Assembly: GCA_021234155.1 (NCBI GenBank)
Contig: JAJEKV010000113.1
Location: 124,001 to 188,000, forward strand
Length of the DNA stretch: 64,000 nucleotides
Direction of reading: 5' to 3'
Source: Isoetes taiwanensis
Lineage: Eukaryota; Streptophyta; Lycopodiopsida; Isoetales; Isoetaceae
Positions 1 to 11,591 of the stretch are shown here, piece after piece (position 1 is the stretch's first letter; every line of letters begins with the position of its first letter). The translations under genes and the position numbers were made by a program. The notes beneath the pieces are model-generated. The model saw only the letters and a program-made list of their open reading frames with translations, did not search any database and was not told the origin of the DNA.

Positions 1-99
1 CCTAGTGCCACAATCTATGGTATACAAGGCTATGAAGATAGACTTGTATAGTGACGTCCAGAATATACGTATTCATAGCGATATTCCCCGAACGCCACA
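1..99 (-). repeat. 3' LTR of Ty3/gypsy element (partial, cut by window edge)
   Basis: The first 99 bases match the right end of the LTR at 7577-9214, starting at CCTAGTGCCACAATCTATGG and ending at GAACGCCACA. Read on the minus strand this is the start (TGTGGCGTTC) of the downstream LTR. The two copies differ only by a few small indels, all next to CG dinucleotides. The rest of this LTR and its target-site duplication lie outside the window. Confidence 0.85.
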
Positions 100-121
100 T
101 TCTCCCCACCAGGACAATGTT
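100..121 (-). other. Polypurine tract of the gypsy element
   Basis: Directly inside the 3' LTR the minus strand reads CCTGGTGGGGAGAA before TGTGGCG. A purine run abutting the LTR is where plus-strand DNA synthesis starts in LTR retrotransposons. Its position fixes the minus orientation of the element, in agreement with the integrase and RT remnants. Confidence 0.65.
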
Positions 122-1025
122 TGTCCTCAAAGATTAAGCTTAAGGTGACTAACCTACCTTATGCCCGCAAAACAACATAACATACTCTTTAATTCAATTT
201 AAAACGGTCAACTTCCTATTAAAAAAGTTAATTGTCAAAATTTAGGCTATATTTGTACTTATACAAAATTATACAACCTTAACAAGTTACTTCTTATAAT
301 AATTAGGAATTATTATATAAGAGTTATTAGGGTTCATAATCTAAATTATGGCTCCCCTATCCTCTCGTAAATGCGCCCTCCTCGATGCCCACCTCTAACT
401 TGCCCGCGACAAGGAGCACATTACATTAGTTTAATTAATAAATTTGTGGTTTTAGGGGACCACCCCTTACCTACCTCCTTGAGCCGAACTACTAGCTCAA
501 GGTTACCCTACTACCTTGCACTCGATCATGGCCCCATAAGGATTTGAGCTTAAGGACCATTTAAGATGATCCTATCATCGCCCATGATCAAGTGCTACCT
601 TGTACACGATCCCCCAGATCGAAAGTACACCCCCAAAGGCATCATGCCCCAAGGGTTTTAAGCTAGGGGAACGTCTCACGATCCCATCATCGCAAGATGA
701 TCACTTTCACCTTCACCATGACCCTCCTACGGCCGGTGTAAGGTCCCCGCATCGCGCATAGAAAGCATCCGATCGATGTCTCATCATCGCCCACCATGCC
801 TCATTCCTCACTCACATGACCCTAATGGTCATGCGCCTCTTTGGTGCGTGTTGGCCTAGAGAATGCCTTAAAGGCGTATCCCATCATCGCCCACACGTTC
901 CAAGATTCTGGCACATGCACTCTACTAACTAGAATACATGAGCCAGAACTTAAGGCTAACTAAGAAACATACTAAGCTAACCTCCTGGCAAGTCGACGTG
1001 GATTAGTTCGGAGACGACTCGCCCA

Positions 1026-2095
1026 TCAAACTCGTTCATAAACTCTGGGTATTGCTTCTCCAAATCCTGCTTCAATACACATGTCGCGTCTTCCACGGCA
1101 AGTGCTTCCACTTGACCAAATGCTGGAGGAATTGAGACCACCTAGTCCTCTTGAATGACTTATCAAGAAGGAACTCAGCACTATTTCAACTTGATCCTCC
1201 GTCATTTCCAACAAAGTTGGAGTATCCAAAACCTCCTCAGGGTTAGGATCGTGCCTTTTCAATAAACTCACATGGAAGACCTTAAGGTGGCCAAGAGATC
1301 CCACTTGTAGGCTTGAGAGCCCACTCTTCTCCAAGATCGTGAACGGACCGGCCCACCTAGGGGCGAGCTTCTTACAATTGCCGATGCGAAGCTTCCCTTG
1401 CTTAACCTTTACTTGAGCCAACTTTATCTGCCACAACAAAACAACTCCCAAGGAGTTTTACCTCTATCCGCTTGACTCTTCAGATATGCCCATGCTGTTG
1501 AAGATACTCCCACACTTCTACCAAAAGCTACCGCATATATGCTGTCGTTGTTGAGAAACTTCCACCTTGTTGAGAAACTTCCACCTTGGGCACTAAATTA
1601 TGCCACATAACTAGGGTCAAGCATTGATAACATCTTCGATGACTCTTGCTTCATATTATTGTACGTAATTGACCAGGTGGATGTACTCGGCCCATTTGGA
1701 TTACTTGTTCCAATCATAGTTTCTCAACGTGCTCTCCAAATTTGTGTTGGTGCGGTCCCTTTGCCGATTTGACTGCAAATGATAAGCAAAACTCATCAAC
1801 AAGTTGGTGTAGCTCGTGTTGAAGAAGTCTTGCTAAACGTCGCTAAAGAACTTCGGATCTCTTTTGGTGATGATCGACCTGTGCCTTCCATGCAGCCTAA
1901 AAGAACTCTTATTTAGACCACACGGCTAGGTCCAAGGCGGTGTCTATGGTGTGGCATGGCAAGTATGTGCGCTTTTGATAAACTATATACCACAACCATC
2001 AAGGCTTCAAAGCTTCTTGTTGTCCTTGGAAGGCCCGCTATGAAAACCATGCTGAAGACTTCCCACTTGGCGTCTGGCACCGCCCAAGGTTCCAA
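1026..2095 (-). pseudogene. Gypsy integrase remnant
   Basis: Two islands are visible on the minus strand. At 1913-2095 the translation has the start of an integrase core: a W-E-x-F-S-M-x-F-I-x-G-L-P segment, then VVVYSLSKAHILAMPHH, matching the usual GLPRT...VVVDRLSKMAHF block. At 1026-1451 it has the C-terminal tail block KLAPRWAGPFTILEK...VFHVSLLKRH, typical of plant gypsy elements just before the 3' LTR. Frame breaks separate the islands and the DDE triad is not intact. The gene is a dead copy. Confidence 0.75.
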
Positions 2096-2278
2096 AACTC
2101 CTGGAATTCGAAGTTGTTCCGCCCTTGCCTACTGGCTCCACTGGCATTCTTGGATATGTCTGATTATCTGTTTCTTCATGTCCGGCCAGAAGTAGCTACT
2201 TCTAATATTGAAGTAGGCCTTTATAAATTGTGCATGGCCGGAAATAGGGCTTATTATGCGTGTCCTGAAAAATTTTTC

Positions 2279-3200
2279 TTACTCCCTATGCTTTGAATAT
2301 AATTGTTCTTTGATATTAAAGATTACCTTCCTTTTTAAAATATTTGAAGGTTTCTCTTTCTTAATCCGTTCTTGCATTCTTGTAAGGACTAGCCCATCAT
2401 GTGCTTGAACTCCATGTTGGGGAAGATGGCTTCTTCTATCTTCTTGCCGAATTCGCTTGCCGAAGTGGAGATGGCATTGCAAATTGCTGCTTCAAAAGCT
2501 TGCCAATGAGTGGCGACGTCTTAACATCTCCACGGCTGCATGCTCTTCCATTGATTTGCTGTAGATCACGATGTCGTCGAAGAGAATTGATGAAGAAATC
2601 ATCCAAGGAATCTTCGAAGACGTCGTCCTCAATTGCATACGAGTTGGTGGAGCATTCCATAGACTCGAGGGCATCACTGTGAAGTGATAGTGCCCCTACT
2701 AAGTTCTGAAGGAGTCTTATAATGATCTTCCCCCTTCATCCTTATTTGCTGATTGCCCGAGCTTAAGTCAATTTTTTGAAGAATCCTGCTTTTTGGGGCT
2801 GATCCATTATGTCGTTGCTTGTTGAGCTGCCCATGGTTGATATACATCTTTAGACTTCCATCTTGGCCGAAAGGATCCCCAAGTTGATCAATTCCTAGAA
2901 CTGCTTCTTGAGCTCTGCTAGCTCGGAAGTGTTGATTCTATAAAGAGCCTTGCTGATCGGCTCTGCCTCTGGTGCAAGAGTGATTTCAGACTCTATGCCT
3001 CTATAGAGCAAAAGCTCTCAAATTTCACCTGGAAATATATCATGGGACTTCTTGATTAACTTAGAAATTGGCCGAGGCAACTGTTTCGAAGTAGCATCTT
3101 CCTTCTTACTATTGCGGTCGGGGTCGACAACTTGTAGCTTGTGTATGACCTCATTCCTCATGATGCACTTAAGTAATTGCCTTACTGACATGCGTTGCAC
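2279..3200 (-). pseudogene. Gypsy reverse transcriptase/RNase H remnant
   Basis: The minus strand at about 2490-2680 encodes a degraded palm region: MPSSLWNAPPTRMQLRT resembles the MPFGLxNAPATF block, and FDDIVIYSKSMEEHA is the catalytic DDIVIYS block, with the usual Leu before DD replaced by Phe. The 3018-3200 fragment fits the stretch preceding RT. Stops and frameshifts separate these islands, so no polymerase can be made. Downstream on the same strand is the integrase remnant, as expected for Ty3/gypsy. Confidence 0.65.
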
Positions 3201-5199
3201 GATTGGAATTACTTAACTTAAATTATAAGGTACTTGCCCTTTGGTGCTGGGATAAGTATCTCTTGCTTATAATAATCAATTATTGCTTTAGCCAGCTTTA
3301 ATATTGCATGCTTATTATGAGGTCATAGTTGCCAATGTACATAAGTTGGTGCCGATGCTCTACTTTGCTTCGCTCTAGGTTGATGTCGAACTTGACTCTT
3401 GTTCGGTTGGTGCTGCTAATTACTTGGCCTTGTCTTAATTACTGGCCTAGATTTAGACTTAAGAGTCTTGCTCTTATTGATGTCCGTCATCTAGGAGGTG
3501 CAAAATTACAGGTTAAAGAACTACTTACATAAATCCTATGGCCACAAGTTAGTCGGCATGACATTACTTTTGGGCACCATAGAAAACTATATGGTTAGAT
3601 AATTATTCTTGTTTTAGATCTAATCTATACTCTAGGATCTACCCTTTCTTAATTATTGCCCTCTTGAAATAGCCCCACCTTTGAGTGGATGCCATCTAAG
3701 AAGTTGGCCGGACTTATTAGATTGCTTCCCTTCATTTGGTCGGATTATTCCTTATGCTGCGGAAGTACTCGTCATATACATGGTCGACGGTTATCCTTCT
3801 ATTGAATCCTTCTTAGCGAGGTGATCAAGCTCACGAAGAGGTTCCAATATGTTGGATATCTGCCAAAGAATGTATACAATTATTGTACTCCATACATTTT
3901 CTTCCCAATACTTGAAGCTTTGCTCCATTCTTGGGTCCATCTTTCTAAAGAAAAAAGACGAAAAAAAATCTACTCGAAATTTCGTCCCCATCCCATCATG
4001 GATGCTATCACCCATAATTCTAAGAAACTCAACTATCTGATAGGTCCTCTAGCTTGCTTAAAGCTGGTGTAGTCATTAGTCGTTGGAGTAGCAAGGCGAT
4101 GCTCCATAATTTGTTGAAAAGAATCTGGTATCCTTGGAGTTGTTGCATGATCATTCAAGTGCCCTGCTTTCTTTTAATGCACATATTCCTCTTGACTGGG
4201 TCGTCCCATCATTGATGCTGACTACCTTCATTAACATTATCCCTCTTAGTGGACTTGCTGATGTAGTGGCGAATCTAAGGTTCTCTGTTGCATCCCAAAG
4301 GCTTGAAGGTCATGTTCACCATTGCGTAGAATCTTTCGTGTTTAACTCATCTGCCTCGAAGGTTATTAGATTCGAGGATGATTCTTCTAACTCTTGAATT
4401 GATATTGTTGTGTTGAGCTTGTTAATTTGATTCTTCATTTTGGCGGCGACATGCTGCTGTTATAAGACTGATGACAATATTGAGTACTTCACCACTTCTA
4501 ACTGTGCAACTTCTCTTGCTGAGAGGAGTTTGTGTGCATCTATCTGCAAGGACTATTCTTGACTGATCAATTAATAATGCTAATATTTGGTCCCTCATGA
4601 TGCCTCTTCTTGATGGTGGTTGACCTCCAATCTCTAAGGTAGAAGATTGTCGTAATCTTGAGATGGCGCCGTTGCCGAGGTTGATGCAACCTCTCAAGTA
4701 TCGGGCTGATGAGGAAGAAGTTTGTTGCGCTTTGCCATATTCCTATTCCCAGAGGCCCACCCTTGCCGGCTTGTAGTACCTCCTTAGTCAAGCATGTTTG
4801 CTTGAAGTCCAAATCGATACTACTATGGCCCGGATACCTATGATAATTTCCCTTCCGAGGAGGTATATCCAGCCTCATCCTTTAGGGCTCTTGACATCAT
4901 AAGTCAATGAAGTCTACTTGTTGGTGGCGTAGTCGCGGACATTAGTCATCGATGTGGGGTCGTTCCTCGAGGCAATATGGCACTTAGAGAATATCCTTGA
5001 CTAGGAGCTAATGTGATCGATTTTATAAGTGCCATGTTGCCCATTGGTTGTTGCATAGCCCTCTTGGCAAGTCTTGTGTCTATTTTTGATGTCGCAATCG
5101 TCCTTCCTTTGGCCTCCTCTTTATTATTTGTGTTCGGGCTTCCCTGTACAGCCTCTTGGCCTTTCATTTGCTGAAGTTTCCTCCATAAGTTTGCCCTCT

Positions 5200-7130
5200 G
5201 CTTTCAATTCGTTGACGTTGTCGAGTGGCTCCACCGTCGAGGCTCGAGGATCCGCAGCGAAGGTTCTCCTGACCTATTTTACTGCCCTAGGCACAAGGCA
5301 ACTAATACTATCATAACAACAATTACTTATGTCTATTTATCTATAAACCCTATTTTTATGCCTTTATCCACTCTACCTCAATTGACCCACTTGGCATTTG
5401 GCACTTTACTAGACACTAAGAAAGGTAGTTATTTACCGTTATGGGGTGGTAGAAGGAGACTCATTCACTGGGTGTACTTGGTGTGCTAGACTGAATAGAA
5501 TGAATTCCTAGATAATTATCTATGATACAAAGGCAAGGCTGAAGACACTTGATGATAGTGCATCTATAACGTGTGTTGGTGTACCCTACCAACGTGTGAC
5601 AACAATTTCTAAGGCCTTGGCAACTAGCTGGGTTTCTACGAAAAAAAGTTTAATTATACTACCTGTATGCAGACAAGAAGACACTTAGCAAATGAAGCCT
5701 GCGTTCTCAACGCATAAGCTTCTGGCGCGATGCAACCCGAGTTGCATGATCATTGCTGTTTTTAGATATTTTAAACAAATTTAAAGTGCCACACTACCTT
5801 TCTAGACAGTTTCTAAGCATTCTAACATCTTTTAATATGAAATTTGGGTCAATTTGGGCAAAATTGGGCGAAATCGGGTCGCGTCGCGCAAATGAGGCCT
5901 GCGTTCGCGACGCAGAGGTGTTTCGCGCGATGCAACCCGAGTTGACTTTGACTCTTTTTTTTTTTTTTTTTTTTTTTTTGCATGAATGGTGCGATCTTGG
6001 TCTTCTCGGCTTTGGCCGCTTCCTGGCGAGATCCCGCCATCGTTGATGTGGTTCAGTAGTCGTGGCCCATCTTGAACTCCTCAATAGACCTTTGATGTAG
6101 GCACTCGAAAGAGAGTTTCTGGATCGTCAGACTGGTACGCTGTTGGCAATGTCGAATATTCTGAGCAGCTCTACTGTGCTGGGTATTTGGCCCATGGCGG
6201 CCTTCTTCGGGGAATCGAGTCGAGGTGGTGGAGGCTAGCTTTTTGACCCTGGTCAGCTACCTTGTTAGATCCATTGGCGGAGATAATTCTTGCATGCTGC
6301 CTTCTTCTTCCCGTACTCCATATCTTGCTTGAGCTTTAAGTAGCTTCTCGCTGATGTTGCCCTCCTTGTACTGCATTGGATATGGTTTTCGAGCGTAGGC
6401 TGCGTCTGTTCTTCGGCCTCCTCCTCCTCTTCTTCTTTAGCCCCTTGCGCCCTCCTCTTGTTGGTGTGGTCCTTCCTCCTCGTGCTCATCCTCCCCGGAT
6501 TAAATCCGGTTGTGGTTCTCACGATAGCCATGCTCTCCCTACGCCTAGCTTCACGCCTCTTTGTTAAACTTCTCCCTTGCATACCCCTTTGCTCGCTTTT
6601 CTTCTTAGCATTGGTTGCTTGCTCCTCTTGCCTCTTTTGTTCCGTGGTCGGGTTGCTCCTGGCCGCTTGTTGCTTTCCCGTACTCTTCTTGGTGTTGGGG
6701 TTTCTCCTGCTATCGAGGTTGCTCTTGCTACTTGTTCCTTACCTGCTCTTCCTGTTGCCGAGGTTGCTCTCTCCTGGAGTGGAACGATTCGTCTGAAGAG
6801 CTTGGGTGGCCAAGTTCGTCATCTGGCCTAGGTCGCAGGGCCTCACGAATTTGCTTGTCGCCGCCCACCGTGAGTGCTTCGACGTTCCGGTGCAAGCTGG
6901 AGCTTCCAACCTTCCTAGCTACTTGCTTGGTCCTCCCAACAACTTAGCTTCCTTGATGGTGGCCTCTTCGAGCGATCTTGCCTCTATCTTCGCGGCTCCT
7001 TTGGGTCGACCTCGTCGGCTGTTCGTTCGGTGGACACTCTTACGGCAGCTTCGGAGATTAGCTTCTAATTTGCTTTACAAGGGTAAAGGAAAGGTTCAAG
7101 CTACTATTTGGGACTTCTAAGGAGTAGAGG
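5200..7130 (-). pseudogene. Gag-like charged region of the gypsy element (weak)
   Basis: Just downstream of the primer-binding site on the minus strand the translated sequence is rich in Arg, Lys, Glu and Gln (for example 6265-6582 with an EEEEEEAEEQ run). Gag-N regions of plant gypsy elements are often like this. I see no zinc knuckle and no recognisable capsid motif, and all frames are interrupted. The call rests on position between PBS and RT more than on sequence. Confidence 0.4.
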
Positions 7131-7564
7131 CGCTTTTATAGGTTTATTAGCTACTTTTTCTTAAGAGTAAATTTATTATAACTATGGGTTAATAATTAAG
7201 GTATTTCCCTTAATCACGTAACTATTTCTCAAAATTTCCTAATTCCTTTTTGGGCCAAGTAGTGGTCATTTCACGCGATTTCTTTCAAGCTTTATTTTGA
7301 GCGATTTCTCATTCAATTTTTTTTTCACTTGAAAGGTGCGGTTCATGAACAACTTGAGCTCAAATTTACTAGAGGGTTTCTTTTGACTATATTATTTCTA
7401 CCACTTAGACTATACTTAATCTAATTACGACCCTGCTAATGGGGAAAAAAATTCTCCCATATTTCGCGGTTCAAGACTGGAATTCTCATTCCATTCCATA
7501 GCTAGGCCGCTTAGTCTACCTATTCGTGGATATGGTCGCTAGCTCTTGGTCAACCAAGAACATT

Positions 7565-7576
7565 GCTCGATACCAT
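7565..7576 (-). other. Primer-binding site (tRNA-iMet-like)
   Basis: Immediately inside the LTR the minus strand reads TGGTATCGAGC, close to the TGGTATCAGAGC that pairs with the 3' end of initiator tRNA-Met in most plant LTR retrotransposons. One base differs by indel. This marks the 5' end of the internal region. Confidence 0.7.
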
Positions 7577-9214
7577 TGTGACGCCCCGCTAAACGTCTGG
7601 CCTTCCGGCCGTACTCTCGCAGAAATCCCCGTCCGCTCAACAACCGCGACAGTGCCCTCCGCCTATCCCAAGACTATGGAACTCCCCAGAGCGGAAAGGG
7701 GACACGAAGGTGTCTTGCCGCGCCCTTCCCCTATGGGCTCCTATCACAAATGAAGCATAAACAACGCCGTAACTAGCAATAACAATACAACATACTACCT
7801 CGGGGTAGTCCATCACATATCCACATGAGCAAAGAAGATAATCATAAACCATAAAACATGAGAGCTCCTACCCATGGCTCGACTCATAAGGAGGTAGACC
7901 GACCGATAGGTCTCAAGATAGAGCAGACCGAGTCATAACAATGGCGAGGGCTGGCATAAGACAATGGCTAGGGTTGACCACTCCATCCGCCCCTCCCATT
8001 GCATACTTTGCGGATGGGCTAAATCGTGCTCGCATGACTCTAGCCTTCCCGAGACGCAATCCCATGGCATCACCCATCGGGACTACTCCAGTTGCATCTC
8101 CCCTCGTCCGATGAGGCGGCAGAAGGGTTGCATCTCCCCTTCCCGTGGTCTAGAGGTTCCGTGGGCGTGCTAGAGAATCGCGGGACGACACACCATTCGC
8201 ACTTACTTAACCCCCCAAAACGAGCCAAGCCAACACTTGCAGCCTCGAGAGGCGGCACACCATTGCCCCCAGAGGTGTCGTGACCCATGCTCGCCCACAC
8301 GGTGACCGACCATAAGCCTAGCCCACTATGGGATCCCCCCAAGCCCCCCACTGGCAGGGATCCTCCCTCCACATTCCCTCTAGCCCCTATGTGGTGGTGC
8401 TGAGTCATATCATAGCCTCGATAGCCCTGGTGGGCTCCTATGCACAAAGCCGCAACTAATAGGAACTAAGGGATCTACTCTAGGAGCATACTACATATGG
8501 CCCTAGGTCTCTACCCCCTTCCCAATACAAGAGGAGCAAACATGATCAACCATCATCACATAATCATCATATCATGAGAATAATCATAAGAAGAACATCT
8601 TAACCTAATCATACAACCTAACTAAGGGTTAGGGTTCATTGATTAGGGTTCAAGATGTTGAATATGGGTTCTAGGATGGCTCTACTCTAGATACAAGATA
8701 CTAGCACATCCGAATGCTAATTCCGCATGAGCTATCACAACTACTACCCTACATACCGCCTCCCCGATGCTCTCCCTCCAGATCCGGTGTGCCTCCATGG
8801 TCTTCTCGACTCACGCGGATGCTGCTCTTGCTCCAAGAACGAGTCTACCCTACCGGGGCTGCTGCACCAGTCTATGCCACAGCAAACGATGTTCGAAACG
8901 GGGTTTCGAACGAGTAGGTGAGTCTCTGGGTGCTAGGGCTGGAAAGAGGCCTAGGGTTAGGGTTCCAGCCTATATAAGTTAGGTCCACCTAGGATGCCAC
9001 GTGGCACCAATCGGTGAGTCTCGCGGTGGCGGTTGCCCAATAGGTTAAGGCCACGGGAAAATGGTCTTAACCTAAGGTTGGCTAAGTTATATGAATAACT
9101 TAGTCATGCCCCCCTAGTGCCACAATCTATGGTATACAAGGCTATGAAGATAGACTTGTATAGTGATGGGTCCAGAATATAATATTCATAGCGTATATTC
9201 CCTCGAACGCCACA
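7577..9214 (-). repeat. 5' LTR of the gypsy element (1,638 bp)
   Basis: The + strand segment starts TGTGACGCCCCG and ends GAACGCCACA, so both ends carry the TG...CA termini of an LTR. The primer-binding site abuts the left edge. The last ~100 bp repeat the first 99 bases of the window. The right edge meets LINE coding sequence directly, showing that the element inserted into LINE A. AGGGTT-type runs near 8620-8960 are part of the LTR and not a telomere. No protein is apparent here. Confidence 0.85.
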
Positions 9215-9408
9215 AAAATGAACTGCTTTAAGCACCATGCATCAGGAAACCCATTTTTTAGTGCATCATTACATAGATCCGCAAGGAATTCATGCAGCTT
9301 AGATCCTCCCCATTTCAAGAGTTCTATGGACAGCCCATTTGAGTCACATGCTTTGCCATTTGCCATGGTCTTAAGCGCTTCAGTCACATCTGTGCTAGTA
9401 AAAAGCAA
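9142..9408 (-). pseudogene. LINE A reverse transcriptase, N-terminal piece
   Basis: The minus-strand translation contains VTEALKTMANGKACDSNG followed by LSIELLKWGG, the block that precedes the RT fingers in plant LINEs (usually ...I..LKNGKAPGPDGI..E.LK..G). The LINE part begins at 9215; bases below that belong to the gypsy LTR, which supplies the junction. Catalytic motifs A-C are absent from this piece. Arm B has an unrelated LINE (LINE B) whose RT motifs are preserved. Confidence 0.75.
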
Positions 9409-9463
9409 TGAGTTTCTACTATGAAATGAAAACCTTGTTCACCCTGAGTCCGTATAAAAGCTT

Positions 9464-10740
9464 TCACCAATCCAAATAGGTCATCTCTTTGAATAGTGGC
9501 CGCCTCCATATGTTTTTGAGCCTATTAAAAATCTTTTGATCTATCTCCGCTTTCGCCATCACCATATCTTGGTGGTTCCGTAACCATTCCCTTTTCTTTC
9601 TTTTCACTATGTTCCTGTAGACTTTCAATTCTTCCGCAGCTTTAGTCTGCTTAAACTTCAGCTTTGCCTCAAAACATTCTTTGTCAAACCATTTACTATC
9701 TCGTTTTCTTCTTCCCTGTGGGTTTGAATAGCCAAAAATAGAGGATGCTGCATCCAGTATTAGACTTTGCATATGCATACTTCTGTCTAAGCTATCATCC
9801 CATGTTATGTTTTCTAGTTTATGAGTCAATACATCTTTATAATCTGAAGCCAATTTATAGTTCACTCTTAGTTTCGCTGCGGCAAGACTGGTAGCGTCTC
9901 TTTGCTGCATTTCATATTCAAGCAAATGTGCAAAGGTGCATGATCTGAGTCTGGACTTCTATCAAGCACCATGAATTCTGTCACAAGCTGTGAACTTTTT
10001 GGTTCACCAATTAGCAAATCCACAGTGCTAGAGCCATTTGGCTGGTAGCATGTAAATCCTCTGGAGCTAGGATATTTTTCAAGACCATTATAGATTATCA
10101 TATCAAATGATTCACATAGTGTAAGAACGTGCCTACCCATCTTATTTTGCATGGTGTCCATGGATGATCGTGGCCATGTGTTCTTCTGTTCTTCAGTTAG
10201 CCACAGTTCATTGCCTTCTCCTGACAACAATATGGCTTGTTTATTGCTGATTCTCCCGTTCAAATCACCTACTATGAAAACTGATCCTTTCTGTTTAAAT
10301 GTTAATACATCAGAGGCTAAATGAAGAAAAGGATCATCTGCACTTAAACCTTTATTTGTGTATATCGCTGTGTTATGGATCTAATGGCGCAAAAATATGC
10401 AAATGCCCATGTATATAATGGTCAATTTGTATGAAATTTCAGCCAGATATATTGCGCATATGTATCCTTCTTCTCTATTGTAACTGATTTTACAATATCT
10501 TTCTTTGCATAGCAAGCTATCCCGCCCCATCCCCTTCTACTGTTTCCTATAAAATTCCAAACTGAATCTATAACTTCAAAGCCAGGAATTGGCAATAATC
10601 TGCTTGTTTCTGTTTCCCATGTTTCCAGAAAAACCAAAATGTCATATTTTTTCAACAAAACATCATTACTGATGATGGTATTTTCACTTAGTCCATGCAC
10701 ATTCCAGATTAAAAGCCTGGAGGCATCGCTTTCCTATGCC
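9464..10740 (-). pseudogene. LINE A endonuclease and EN-RT linker
   Basis: The endonuclease begins near 10737 with RLLIWNVHGLSENT, the WNVxG start of LINE AP endonucleases. LVFLETWETE (the E of the EN family) follows, and then at 9868-10263 STVDLLIGE and a DSDHAPL tail, matching the conserved SDHxPL end of the domain. The 9464-9925 stretch is the Lys-rich WFDKECFEAK...KKREW linker normally between EN and RT. It is split by at least two frame changes. This protein nicks target DNA to prime reverse transcription. Confidence 0.8.
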
Positions 10741-11039
10741 CTGTTGCGAACAACCAATCTATTATTAACGATGTATGCATTTTTGCCTTCATCTCTAAGT
10801 CTTTTCACTTCATCAAGGAGTTGCTTTCTCTCTTTTTGTTGCTGCATGGTTAAATCGTCATTCAGCCAAAGCTTTTGCCCTTTCAAATGGCTTCGTCAGG
10901 TTAAGCTACGACTTTTGTCCGCGGCTTCTATTGAGCCAAATTTCAGCAATACTAACCTCGCTTACCCGACTTCCTTTTGCCAATTCTCCCCAGAAAAACA
11001 TAACCCCCGGATCTCGCCAAATGCATGCATTCTCTCTTC

Positions 11040-11537
11040 CTAAAAGATATCAACTGTGGTCAAGACAATGTTCTCACCTTCTTCTTCTTTCAGACCTGCA
11101 ATAAGTAGGTTCTTCGCTCTCACATTCCTTTCCTCCTGTTCAGAAATTCTCTCTTGTCCTTGTGCAAATAGAGATGTGACTCTATTTTCCAATTTAGAAA
11201 TTTGTTCTACTATTTGCTCTTGGTCTGAATCAGAATCAGAATTAGATTGGGACTCTTCTTCCAAAGTTTCTTTTACTTCAGTTATTCCAGATTTCAACTC
11301 TTTTATATCATTCTTAATTGTCTGCAGTTCTTCTTTCACAGCCTTCATCTCTCCTTTGACATTTCGTAGCTCTTCCCTAGTTGCTTTCAATTCATCTGTA
11401 ATGGATTTGATTTCGTCTCTTGAAGCTTTCAAATCACAGGTTAAACCACGAAGCAACTGCAGCAGCTCTTCATCTTCTGAATTCCGGGCCTCTTCCGATG
11501 CTATTTCTCCCTTTCGGGAGGTCCTTTTCAAGGACAT
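11040..11537 (-). CDS. LINE A ORF1, coiled-coil RNA-binding protein
   Basis: An open minus-strand frame starts at ATG 11537. Residues ~20-110 form a strongly heptad-like Glu/Lys/Leu coiled coil (repeated K-E-L...I/V patterns), then an acidic SDSDSDQEQ patch. NVRAKNLLIAGLKEEEGE near the end matches the start of the RRM-like domain of L1-type ORF1 proteins (R..NL.I.G..E). The protein stops just after that point, so the RRM is truncated. ORF1 proteins trimerise and package LINE RNA. About 55 bp upstream is the junction with arm A. Confidence 0.7.
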   Translation of the reverse strand: MSLKRTSRKGEIASEEARNSEDEELLQLLRGLTCDLKASRDEIKSITDELKATREELRNVKGEMKAVKEELQTIKNDIKELKSGITEVKETLEEESQSNSDSDSDQEQIVEQISKLENRVTSLFAQGQERISEQEERNVRAKNLLIAGLKEEEGENIVLTTVDIF

Positions 11538-11591
11538 CGAAGCTATTATTTTTGTTCTTTACGCCGCCAAGGGTTCCGCCTAAGTGCCGCC

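Larger units (their letters stand above)
100..7576 (-). mobile_element. Internal region of a degenerate Ty3/gypsy retrotransposon
   Basis: About 7.5 kb lies between the two LTRs. On the minus strand the order is primer-binding site, charged gag-like region, RT/RNase H, integrase, polypurine tract, LTR. RT before integrase is the Ty3/gypsy order. No frame is open over the length of a functional gag-pol, and protein similarity survives only as short islands. The stretch 3200-5200 should hold protease and gag C-terminus but gives only unconvincing fragments. A run of about 22 T lies at 5957-5979. The element sits inside LINE A, whose RT resumes at once beyond the right LTR. Confidence 0.8.
9215..11591 (-). 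mobile_element. LINE A, non-LTR retrotransposon, interrupted by the gypsy element
   Basis: On the minus strand the order is ORF1-like coiled coil, AP endonuclease, linker, start of reverse transcriptase: the layout of an L1-type LINE. The RT is cut at 9214 by the gypsy LTR, so the remainder should lie left of the window. The 5' end is at about 11591, where arm A of the giant inverted repeat is interrupted. The LINE therefore inserted into arm A before the gypsy inserted into the LINE. Confidence 0.85.

Noticed and set aside
8620-8970. Telomere-like AGGGTT repeats
   Set aside because: Only isolated, irregular copies within an LTR; no tandem TTTAGGG array.
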